A DNA stretch of 14,494 nt, taken from NCBI GenBank assembly GCA_036259875.1, contig DATAAZ010000054.1, positions 1 to 14,494 of the forward strand, given 5' to 3'. Below, piece by piece: positions 7,273 to 12,948 of the stretch. The notes under the pieces were generated by a model, which saw only the letters and a list, made by a program, of their open reading frames with translations, had not been told where the DNA came from and searched no databases. Each line of letters begins with the position of its first letter. Position 1 is the first letter of the stretch. Both the position numbers and the translations under genes were made by a program. This DNA is from DATAAZ01 sp036259875 (lineage in GTDB: Bacteria; Actinomycetota; Thermoleophilia; Gaiellales; Gaiellaceae).

Positions 7273-8682
7273 CTACGCCGCTAGGAACTCGTTCCAGCGC
7301 TGCACCTGGTACTGCTGCTCGTCCATGAGCGAGTTCCAGGAGCTGTAGACGCAGGCGCGGTCGACGAACGCTCCGCCGTCGCGGACCGAACCGATCGGGA
7401 TGCCCGCGGTCTCCTGCCCGAACGGGTTCGGAATCGGCCGCTTGGCTGGCTTGCCCTCGATCCAGTACTCCCATTCGAAGGGCTCGACGAACTCGCGGCT
7501 CGTCTCCTGGACGACGTTGTAGTAGCCCTGCCTCATCATGATCGCGCCGGCCTCGCCCTGGTGCCACCAGTTGATGTAGTCGAGCGCCGCCTGGTACTTC
7601 GACGGATCCTCGGTCACGTGCCGCATGATCCCCATGCCGCCCGCCCAGCCGCGGAAGCCGCCCGCCGGAGCCGCGTAGCGCGTCGGATGGCCGCTCGACT
7701 GGAGCAGCGCGACGGCCGGCGACCACATCGACTCGATCACGACCTCGCCGGACTGCATGAGCGTCACCGACTCGTCGAACGTCGTCCAGAACGCCCGGAA
7801 GTGGCCGCGGCCCTTGAGGTCGAGGAGGAGCTTGATCAAGCCGTCGATCTCCTCCTGCGTCATGTTCCCGAGGTCCTCGAACTCCATCATCCCCGCCTGG
7901 ACGGCGGCGTTCGCGACGTCCTGCATGCCGATCGACGGGTCGTTGAGCACGGCGACGCGGCCGCGCCACTCCGGGTTCAGGAGCTCGTCCCAGTTGACCT
8001 GGTTCGGCTCCTTCTGGATGACTTCGCCGTTGTAGCCCATCGAATCCATGTTGAAGTTGCCGCCGACCATGGTCACGAGTCCGGGCTCGTCGCCCGACAC
8101 CTCGCCGGTCGCCGGGTCGGCCCACGACGTGAGCTCGCCGTCCTCGGTCAAGTACATCTTCCGGAAGGGCGCATCCCCGTCGCCGAGCTGGCAGTCGGGG
8201 TTCTCCTCGTTTTCCGCGACCTTCCCCGTCTTGTAGAGCCCGGTGAGCTGGTCCCAGCGCTCGATCTGGTCGGTCGGGATCGGGACCATGTTGCCGCTCG
8301 GCCAGATCTGGTCGATGTCGTTGAAGTAGCCGGAAAAGATGTCGAGCGAATCCGGCTGCGTCACGACCTTGTTCCGCCCGGTAACGGTGTCGGTCACGTC
8401 GAAGGCGAGCGTGAAGCCAAGCGCCTTCTCGGCCGCCTCCCGGATCGGGTCGATGAGGTCGACGCCGAGGCCCGTAACTCGAAGCGTGCCGGTGAACTTC
8501 TCCGCCTCCTGTGTGCCCGCCTCCTGCGCGGCGCCCCCGCCATCACCATCGCCGTCCCCGCCGCACGCAGCGAGGAGCCCCCCGAAGCTGAGCGCGCCCG
8601 CCCCCGCCAGGCCTCCCTTCACGAACCCGCGCCGGGTGATGCGCTCCCTCTCCATCCTCTCGAACCAGTCCCGCTCACTCAC
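7273..8682 (-). CDS. Extracellular solute-binding lipoprotein of spermidine/putrescine-type ABC importer
   Basis: A 469-residue binding protein. The N-terminus has a twin-arginine motif (ITRRGFVKGG, Arg17-Arg18), a hydrophobic stretch and a lipobox LAAC with Cys40. A Gly/Asp-rich linker follows, so it should be exported folded by Tat and anchored by lipid outside the membrane. The mature part resembles PotD-class proteins (for example the segment WDELLNPEWRGRVAVLNDPS), but it is about 100 residues longer than PotD, partly through a segment around residues 165-205. The start is GTG at 8682, supported by AAAGGAGG at 8689-8696; an internal ATG at residue 10 has no comparable site. It is first in the importer operon and follows a near-consensus promoter. 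The ligand is unknown; cluster context favours a nitrogenous ring compound or amide over a polyamine. Confidence 0.92.
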   Translation of the reverse strand: MSERDWFERMERERITRRGFVKGGLAGAGALSFGGLLAACGGDGDGDGGGAAQEAGTQEAEKFTGTLRVTGLGVDLIDPIREAAEKALGFTLAFDVTDTVTGRNKVVTQPDSLDIFSGYFNDIDQIWPSGNMVPIPTDQIERWDQLTGLYKTGKVAENEENPDCQLGDGDAPFRKMYLTEDGELTSWADPATGEVSGDEPGLVTMVGGNFNMDSMGYNGEVIQKEPNQVNWDELLNPEWRGRVAVLNDPSIGMQDVANAAVQAGMMEFEDLGNMTQEEIDGLIKLLLDLKGRGHFRAFWTTFDESVTLMQSGEVVIESMWSPAVALLQSSGHPTRYAAPAGGFRGWAGGMGIMRHVTEDPSKYQAALDYINWWHQGEAGAIMMRQGYYNVVQETSREFVEPFEWEYWIEGKPAKRPIPNPFGQETAGIPIGSVRDGGAFVDRACVYSSWNSLMDEQQYQVQRWNEFLAA

Positions 8683-8688
8683 GGGAGC

Positions 8689-8696
8689 CCTCCTTT
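8689..8696 (-). promoter_or_regulatory. Ribosome-binding site for the solute-binding protein
   Basis: The minus strand reads AAAGGAGG six bases before the GTG at 8682. It decides the GTG start over the in-frame ATG nine codons later. A small hairpin (7-bp arms, 8700-8718) lies directly upstream in the leader. Confidence 0.75.
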
Positions 8697-8699
8697 CTG

Positions 8700-8718
8700 C
8701 TCGCCGACCGCCGGCGAG
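8700..8718 (-). other. Small leader hairpin
   Basis: The arms CTCGCCG (8700-8706) and CGGCGAG (8712-8718) are separated by five bases, in the 5' leader of the binding-protein gene just before its ribosome site. It may modulate translation; it may also be chance in G+C-rich DNA. Confidence 0.3.
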
Positions 8719-8794
8719 TGGGGGTACGGACGGCCCGCGGCGCCGGTTTTCGCGACGAACCGATGCGTGCCGCTACCCGACATCTGAAGTTGTC

Positions 8795-8823
8795 TGTATA
8801 CGATCTTGCGTCGCACGAGTCAA
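8795..8823 (-). promoter_or_regulatory. Sigma70-type promoter of the ABC importer operon
   Basis: On the minus strand, TTGACT (8818-8823) and TATACA (8795-8800) are separated by exactly 17 bases. They match the TTGACA and TATAAT consensus at five of six and four of six positions. Transcription would begin near 8788 and give a leader of about 105 bases before the GTG at 8682. The -10 box overlaps the palindrome GTATAC (8796-8801), and TTGTCTG abuts it downstream, so a repressor could sit across the -10. Confidence 0.7.
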
Positions 8824-8837
8824 TAGGGATCGGCCCA

Positions 8838-8847
8838 AAGTCGGACA
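8838..8847 (+). promoter_or_regulatory. Shared motif AAGTCGGACA, site 2 (candidate operator)
   Basis: One-base variant of the motif at 3236-3245 and 9809-9818, here on the plus strand 14 bases upstream of the -35 box of the importer promoter. The match to the 9803-9818 site extends to 14 of 16 bases (AAGTC, purine, GACATCG, pyrimidine, GC). Its position suits a regulator of the importer operon. Confidence 0.35.
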
Positions 8848-8931
8848 TCGCGCCGACGGGGTGGAGCACGCGCCGCAGCGAGGCCATCTGCACCGTAAGA
8901 CGCGCCTTCGCCCCGTTCGTTAGGGAACCCG

Positions 8932-9762
8932 TCAGGCGGACGCGATGGGATGACGGCGGAAGAAGTCGGCGACCGTGCGATTGTGCTCCTCCGCGTTGTC
9001 GAAGATCGTCGAGTGGCCCGAGCCGCGGATGACATGCTTCTCCGCCCCCGGGATCCCGCGGTAGATGGCTTCCTGGCCGGCGCCGGCGGGGCCCTGGTCC
9101 CAGGGCGTCATGACGTCCTCGTCACCGCCGAGGACGAGCGCCGGCGCCGTGATCTTCGGGAGCCACCCGGTCACGTCCATGTCGCAGAGCGCCTGGCAGG
9201 CGGCCGTGAAGACCTCGAGGTCGTTCGACTCGCGCAGGATGCGCTGGGTGTTGTCGATCGCCGCCGGGGCGTCCTCCCGCTCGAGGAACGCCTTCGAGAA
9301 CGCCTCCCAGGCGATCAGCTCCGCGAGCGTTCGGCTGCCCGGCCCCTCGGGATCGAGGCGTGCGACGTCGATCCAGTTCCGGAAGACGAGGCGGCCGGCA
9401 CGGCCGAGCTTCGCGGCGGCGCAGTTGATCACGACCGACGCGGTCCGCTCGGGGTACTTTCCGGCGAAGACGATGGCGATCGCGCCGCCCATCGAGGTTC
9501 CGTGGACGTGCGCCCGCTCGATCTCGAGGGCGTCCATGAGCCCCGCGAGGTCGTCGGCCCAGACCTCCATGTCGTAGTGCTGCCTGGGCCGGTCCGACTG
9601 ACCGTAGCCGCGCATGTCGTAGTCGACGACACGGAAGTGCCGCGAGAGCTCCGGCGTCGCCAGGTCGAAGTTGAAGTGCCCGAAGCCGGCACCGTGAATC
9701 TGGACGACGGGCTCTCCCTCCCCGGAGAGGCGGTACCAGAGGTTGACTCCGTTGACCTCCAC
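8932..9762 (-). CDS. Alpha/beta-fold hydrolase
   Basis: A 276-residue single-domain alpha/beta hydrolase without a signal peptide. Visible elements are the oxyanion-hole His-Gly (IHGAGFG, residues 22-28), a DMRGYGQSD strand-turn (49-57), the nucleophile elbow GTSMGG with Ser90, the acid Asp216 (LGGDEDVMTP) and the His250 base (GSGHSTIFDN). It resembles the broad group of 3-oxoadipate enol-lactonase-like and C-N/ester hydrolases; some relatives (aminoacrylate hydrolase RutD, N-formylmaleamate deformylase NicD) act on intermediates of nitrogen-heterocycle breakdown. The start is GTG at 9762 with GGAAGG just upstream. It lies between the two operons, 70 bp after the DUF3891 gene, with a possible own promoter at 9797-9805. 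The exact substrate is unknown. Confidence 0.88.
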   Translation of the reverse strand: MEVNGVNLWYRLSGEGEPVVQIHGAGFGHFNFDLATPELSRHFRVVDYDMRGYGQSDRPRQHYDMEVWADDLAGLMDALEIERAHVHGTSMGGAIAIVFAGKYPERTASVVINCAAAKLGRAGRLVFRNWIDVARLDPEGPGSRTLAELIAWEAFSKAFLEREDAPAAIDNTQRILRESNDLEVFTAACQALCDMDVTGWLPKITAPALVLGGDEDVMTPWDQGPAGAGQEAIYRGIPGAEKHVIRGSGHSTIFDNAEEHNRTVADFFRRHPIASA

Positions 9763-9796
9763 CGTGCCTTCCAGAGCGACCTCCCTTCGCGCCTCG

Positions 9797-9805
9797 ATTA
9801 TCGCA
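9797..9805 (-). promoter_or_regulatory. Possible extended -10 promoter for the alpha/beta hydrolase gene
   Basis: The minus strand reads TGCGATAAT, a TGn-extended -10 element with five of six matches to TATAAT, in the 70 bp gap after the DUF3891 gene. No good -35 lies at the right distance, which is acceptable for extended -10 promoters. The shared motif at 9809-9818 lies directly upstream. Confidence 0.4.
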
Positions 9806-9808
9806 CGA

Positions 9809-9818
9809 TGTCTGACTT
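9809..9818 (-). promoter_or_regulatory. Shared motif AAGTCAGACA, site 3 (candidate operator)
   Basis: The ten bases are identical to those at 3236-3245 and on the same strand. The site lies in the gap before the alpha/beta hydrolase gene and just upstream of the extended -10 element. It is one of three intergenic copies in the window. Confidence 0.35.
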
Positions 9819-9832
9819 CGACCGATCGATGG

Positions 9833-10573
9833 TCAGCGCTCGATCGTGATCTCCGTCCGCACGGGCGCCGAGGCGAAGAACTCCTCGCGAAACTCGTCCT
9901 CGCTCCACGCGCGCTTCGGGAGCACCCGGCGCAGGAGCTCGAAGCGGGCCGAGCTTCCCGTGAACGGGTACGGCTCGAGGCGGACGCGCCAGGCGCCGAG
10001 CGGCTCGAGGCGGAGGCCGTCCAGCTCGGCCGCCTCCCCGCCCTCGACGTCGCGCATGCAGAAGTAGAGCGAGAGCCGGTCGAACGCCTGCAGGAGCTCG
10101 TAGTCGGCCCACCGCCGCTCCTCGTCGACGCCGACCTCGGCCGCCCGACGGCCGTAGTCCGCCTCCTGCTCGGCGACGAAGGCGTCGACCTGCTCCTTCA
10201 TCTCGCCGGCGAACGTGAGCTCGAGCCCGGGGTCGCGCCCGTAGCGGTGGCGGTAGATGCCCGCTCCGTGCATGGAGACGAGCAGGCCGGCGTAGGGGTC
10301 GTGGTCGGTGACCGCCGCGATCGCCGCCCGGTAGAAGGCGAGGTGCGAGAGGACCTGGACATCGAGGAAGTTCCGCGGTCGCTCGCCTCCCGGCTCGAGC
10401 CCCGGCATTCGCTCCCAGACCGCCCAGCCGTCGTCGTGCCGCCGCGCCGCGATCTCGACGGAGGCGAACCGCTCGCCCTGCTGGGTCCACGCGCGGGCGA
10501 GCTGGCCGGAGAGCTCTGCGTGGTCGGTCTGGAGGACGATCTGCCAGGCGTCGCCCGCGTCCCTGACGATCAT
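9833..10573 (-). CDS. DUF3891-family protein of unknown function
   Basis: A 246-residue soluble protein. The opening MIVRDAGDAWQIVLQTDHAE and the later RRHDDGWAVWE match the DUF3891 family as I know it; no biochemical role is established for that family to my knowledge. Conserved-looking polar residues are His18, His46-Asp47, His77, His91, His102 and Asp165, a spacing reminiscent of HD-type metal hydrolases. A metal-dependent hydrolase role is therefore possible but unproven. Its ATG at 10573 overlaps the LeuD-type stop as ATGA, so it is translationally coupled to the hydratase and probably belongs to the same pathway. The frame runs open upstream to 10828, but that part is shadow of the leuD-like gene, so I start at the overlap. 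Confidence 0.8.
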   Translation of the reverse strand: MIVRDAGDAWQIVLQTDHAELSGQLARAWTQQGERFASVEIAARRHDDGWAVWERMPGLEPGGERPRNFLDVQVLSHLAFYRAAIAAVTDHDPYAGLLVSMHGAGIYRHRYGRDPGLELTFAGEMKEQVDAFVAEQEADYGRRAAEVGVDEERRWADYELLQAFDRLSLYFCMRDVEGGEAAELDGLRLEPLGAWRVRLEPYPFTGSSARFELLRRVLPKRAWSEDEFREEFFASAPVRTEITIER

Positions 10574-11070
10574 CTCGCCTCCTCGCGAGCGCGCCGTCGC
10601 GCCCAGGGAACGAGGCCGCCCTCGGACACCAGCTCGAGCGTGAACGGGTCGATCGCGCCCGCCTGGAACGTTCGCCCGTCCACCTCGACCTCGCCCGTGT
10701 CGGTGTCGACGCGGACGTGCGAGCCGGGCGCGGCCGCGTCCGCCGCCCCCGGGCACGTCACGATCGGCAGCCCGAGGTTGATGCAGTTGCGGCGGAAGAT
10801 GCGGGCGAAGCTCTTCCCGAGCACGCAACGGACCCCCGAGGCCTTCATGGCCTGCGGGACGTGCTCGCGCGAGGAGCCGATCCCGAAGTTGGCGCCCGTG
10901 ACGATGACCGTCTCGCCGACGAGCTGCTCGCGGAGCGACGGGTCGTAGCCCTCGAAGAGGTACTGCGTCATCTGCTCGGGATCCTCGATGTTGAGCTGGG
11001 CGCCGGGGTACATGACGTCGGTGTCGACGTCGTCTTCCGGGATGACGACCGCCTTCCCCTCGACGATCAC
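10570..11070 (-). CDS. leuD: LeuD-type small subunit of an aconitase-superfamily hydratase (isopropylmalate/maleate-type)
   Basis: A 166-residue protein with the swivelling-domain fold of archaeal-type isopropylmalate isomerase small subunits. The key motif GIGSSREHVPQAM (63-75) carries the active-site Ser-Arg. DVDTDVMYPG near the N-terminus and GKSFARIFRRNCINLGLPI are also hallmarks. The substrate-specificity loop, usually YLRL in leucine-pathway enzymes and YLR(T/V/M) in related ones, reads QLNI here (25-28), which argues against ordinary leucine biosynthesis. The start is GTG at 11070, overlapping the LeuC-type stop as GTGA. No leuA or leuB is nearby. A hydratase for maleate or a substituted malate is a reasonable alternative. 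The gene symbol is at family level only. Confidence 0.88.
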   Translation of the reverse strand: MIVEGKAVVIPEDDVDTDVMYPGAQLNIEDPEQMTQYLFEGYDPSLREQLVGETVIVTGANFGIGSSREHVPQAMKASGVRCVLGKSFARIFRRNCINLGLPIVTCPGAADAAAPGSHVRVDTDTGEVEVDGRTFQAGAIDPFTLELVSEGGLVPWARRRAREEAR

Positions 11071-12341
11071 GAGGGCACGCCCTCCAGGAGGTCCGCCGGG
11101 TCGACGACCTCGCCCGCCACGGCTGCGGCAGCCGCCACCCACGCGTTCGCGAGGTGCACCGCAGCCTGGGGTGAGCCCATCCGCCCGCGGAAGTTGCGGT
11201 TCGTCGTCGTGATCGCCGTCTCGCCCGCTCCGAGGAGGCCCATGTGGCCGCCGAAGCACGCTCCGCACGTCGGGGTGGAGACGATCGCCCCTGCCTCGAC
11301 GAACGCGTCGAGGAGGCCCTCGCGCATCGCCTCCCGGTAGATGCGCTGGGTGGCGGGGACGACGATCGCCCGGCAGTCCGGATGCACCCTTCTCCCCGCG
11401 AGGATGTCCGCGGTCTGGCGCAGGTCGGTCATCGTCCCGTTCGCGCAGTTGCCGATGTAGACCTGATCGATCCTCCTCCCCCGGACCTCCTCGAGGGGGA
11501 CGACGTTGCCGGGAAGGTGCGGGAGGGCGACGAGCGGAGGCACGTCCGCGAGGTCGATCCTGACCCGGCGCACGAACGATGCGTCCCGGTCCGACCGCTC
11601 CGCCGTCCACGCGCGCTCGGTCCTTCCCTCGAGGTACTCCGCGGCGACGTCGTCGGCCGGGAAGAGCCCCGCTTCCGCGCCCGCCTCGACGGCCATGTTC
11701 GCGACCGCGAGCCGCTCGTCGACGGAGAGGGCCTCGGCCGCCTCGCCGACGAACTCGAGCACGCCGTTCGTGCCTCCACCGACGCCGATCTCCGCAAGGA
11801 CGGCGAGAATCAAGTCCTTGCCGGTCACGAACGGCCGCTTCTCGCCGACGTACTCCACTTCGATCGTCCCGGGGACGGTCTGCCAGAACTCGCCGAAGGC
11901 GAGGCAGGCGGCGATGTCGGTGGAGCCGAGGCCGCTGCCGAAGGCGCCCAGGGCACCGTACGTGCACGTGTGCGAGTCGCCCCCGGCGATCACCGAGCCG
12001 GGGACGACCCAGCCCTCCTCGCAGAGGAGCGTGTGCTCGATCCCACCGCGCCCCTGCCCGTAGTACGTGACGCCCTGCGCGGCGCTCCACTCCTTCAGCC
12101 GTCGCTGCACCTCGGCGGAGCGGACGTCTTTTGCCGGCGTGAAGTGGTCGCTGACCATGACGACCTTGGCCGGGTCGAAGACGCGCTCGATCGCCATCTT
12201 CTCCATCTGGCGGAACGCAACGGGCCCGGTGACGTCGTTCGCCATGACGACGTCGCAGCGGACCATCACGACGTCGCCGGGGGCGAGGTCGTCGGCGTCG
12301 GCGTGCGCGAGGAGGATCTTCTCAGCGAGCGTGTGCGGCAG
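11067..12341 (-). CDS. leuC: LeuC-type large [4Fe-4S] subunit of an aconitase-superfamily hydratase; probable CTG start
   Basis: A 424-residue dehydratase large subunit, normal length for the archaeal-type LeuC/homoaconitase branch. Cluster ligands are Cys299 (IGNCANGTMTDLR), Cys359 and Cys362 (TPTCGACFGGHMG). GGDSHTCTYGALGAFGSG (120-137) and the N-terminal TLAEKILLAHA are family hallmarks. Paired with the downstream LeuD-type subunit it would add or remove water on a malate-like acid in the cytoplasm. No ATG, GTG or TTG precedes TLAEK at the expected place. The codon there is CTG at 12341, six bases after GGAGG, so the protein would begin with Met-Pro-His-Thr-Leu-Ala-Glu-Lys. The only upstream in-frame ATG (12410) adds 23 residues that merely shadow the preceding gene. 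It overlaps that amidohydrolase by 20 bp. The symbol is at family level. Confidence 0.88.
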   Translation of the reverse strand: MPHTLAEKILLAHADADDLAPGDVVMVRCDVVMANDVTGPVAFRQMEKMAIERVFDPAKVVMVSDHFTPAKDVRSAEVQRRLKEWSAAQGVTYYGQGRGGIEHTLLCEEGWVVPGSVIAGGDSHTCTYGALGAFGSGLGSTDIAACLAFGEFWQTVPGTIEVEYVGEKRPFVTGKDLILAVLAEIGVGGGTNGVLEFVGEAAEALSVDERLAVANMAVEAGAEAGLFPADDVAAEYLEGRTERAWTAERSDRDASFVRRVRIDLADVPPLVALPHLPGNVVPLEEVRGRRIDQVYIGNCANGTMTDLRQTADILAGRRVHPDCRAIVVPATQRIYREAMREGLLDAFVEAGAIVSTPTCGACFGGHMGLLGAGETAITTTNRNFRGRMGSPQAAVHLANAWVAAAAAVAGEVVDPADLLEGVPS

Positions 12342-12948
12342 CGAGCTCCTCCAGGTAGTCGAGCGCCTCCTCGAGGGAGACGACGTCGCCGTACTTCGCG
12401 TCGATGTCATAGAGGCTGGCCTCGTGCGCCCGCGGGTTGCGGTCGCCGACCGCCTCGCGCGGGACGAGCGGCCGGTAGCCGTGCTGGAGGGCGTCGACGA
12501 CGGTCGCGCGCACGCAACCCGACGTCGACGCGCCCGTGACGACGACGCTGTCGCAGCCCGCCGCGACGAGCAGGCTCCCGAGGGTCGTCCCGAAGAAGGC
12601 GGACGCGAAGAGCTTCGTGAGGACGGGGGCGCCCGGCCACGGGGCGATCCGCGGGTCGATCTCCACCCAGCCCGTCCCTGCCTCCAGCGTCAGGAGTGCG
12701 GGGACCTTGTCGATGAACGCGGCGGCAGCCTGCTTGCCCCCCTCGTCGTACGCGACCGTCGTGTAGACGACCGGGATCTGCGCGCGGCGGGCCTCGTCGA
12801 GGAGCCGGGCGATCGCGCCGACGACGTCGTCGAGGTCGCATGCAAGCGGGCTCCGCGGATCGGTGAAAGCGACGTTCATGTCCACGACGAGGAGCGCCGG
12901 CCGATCCCCGAAGCCCGCCCGGCCGTGGAAGCCGGCGTGCTCGCTCAC
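12322..12948 (-). CDS. Isochorismatase-fold amidohydrolase (N-carbamoylsarcosine amidase / maleamate amidohydrolase-like), copy 2
   Basis: A 208-residue cysteine hydrolase paralogous to the one at 1157-1810. The triad is Asp23 (LLVVDMNVAFTDP), Lys112 (LTKLFASAFFGT) and Cys145 (TGASTSGCVRAT). The shared VPREAVGDR and HEASLYDIDAKYGDVVS blocks put it in the N-carbamoylsarcosine amidase/maleamate amidohydrolase branch. It would split ammonia, or CO2 plus ammonia, from a half-amide or N-carbamoyl amino acid. The start is GTG at 12948, overlapping the hyuB stop as GTGA. The following leuC-like gene overlaps its end. A position between a ring-opening subunit and a hydratase suggests it makes the acid that the hydratase acts on. 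Choosing between carbamoylsarcosine and maleamate as substrate needs more than sequence reading. Confidence 0.92.
   Translation of the reverse strand: MSEHAGFHGRAGFGDRPALLVVDMNVAFTDPRSPLACDLDDVVGAIARLLDEARRAQIPVVYTTVAYDEGGKQAAAAFIDKVPALLTLEAGTGWVEIDPRIAPWPGAPVLTKLFASAFFGTTLGSLLVAAGCDSVVVTGASTSGCVRATVVDALQHGYRPLVPREAVGDRNPRAHEASLYDIDAKYGDVVSLEEALDYLEELAAAHAR
12346..12352 (-). promoter_or_regulatory. Ribosome-binding site pointing to a CTG start for the leuC-like gene
   Basis: The minus strand reads GGAGGAG, ending four bases before CTG at 12341-12339 (six from the GGAGG core). It lies inside the preceding amidohydrolase gene. It is the only good site near the expected LeuC N-terminus and is the main evidence for the unusual start codon. 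Confidence 0.55.

Larger units (their letters stand above)
8683..8931. other. Main intergenic region (249 bp)
   Basis: This is the largest non-coding stretch in the window and noticeably richer in A+T than its surroundings. It holds the leader, ribosome site and hairpin of the binding-protein gene, a near-consensus promoter (8795-8823) and one copy of the shared motif (8838-8847). From about 8854 to 8931, after the alpha/beta hydrolase stop, I see no convincing terminator or gene. Short open frames crossing it show no recognisable protein. Confidence 0.7.

Noticed and set aside
6072..7328. Plus-strand open frame of 418 codons
   Set aside because: Antisense shadow of the ABC ATPase gene, whose motifs are complete on the minus strand.
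7561..8787. Plus-strand open frame of 408 codons running into the intergenic region
   Set aside because: Antisense to the solute-binding protein; composition typical of a shadow frame and no ribosome site.
8675..8893. Minus-strand 72-codon frame spanning the main intergenic gap
   Set aside because: It crosses the promoter, leader and ribosome site of the binding-protein gene, has no ribosome site of its own that I can see, and resembles nothing known.
8854..8931. Terminator after the alpha/beta hydrolase gene
   Set aside because: Only short, interrupted complementarity and no T-run; insufficient to call.
10574..10828. Upstream extension of the DUF3891 frame
   Set aside because: Low-complexity Arg/Gly/Pro-rich shadow of the leuD-like gene; the family-typical MIVR start at 10573 overlaps the upstream stop.
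10570..12341. Ordinary leucine-biosynthesis leuCD
   Set aside because: No leuA/leuB nearby, embedded among amidohydrolases, and the small-subunit specificity loop is not YLRL. Not excluded, but less likely than a catabolic hydratase.
11244..12539. Plus-strand open frame of 431 codons
   Set aside because: Antisense shadow of the leuC-like gene and the end of the copy-2 amidase; no domain.
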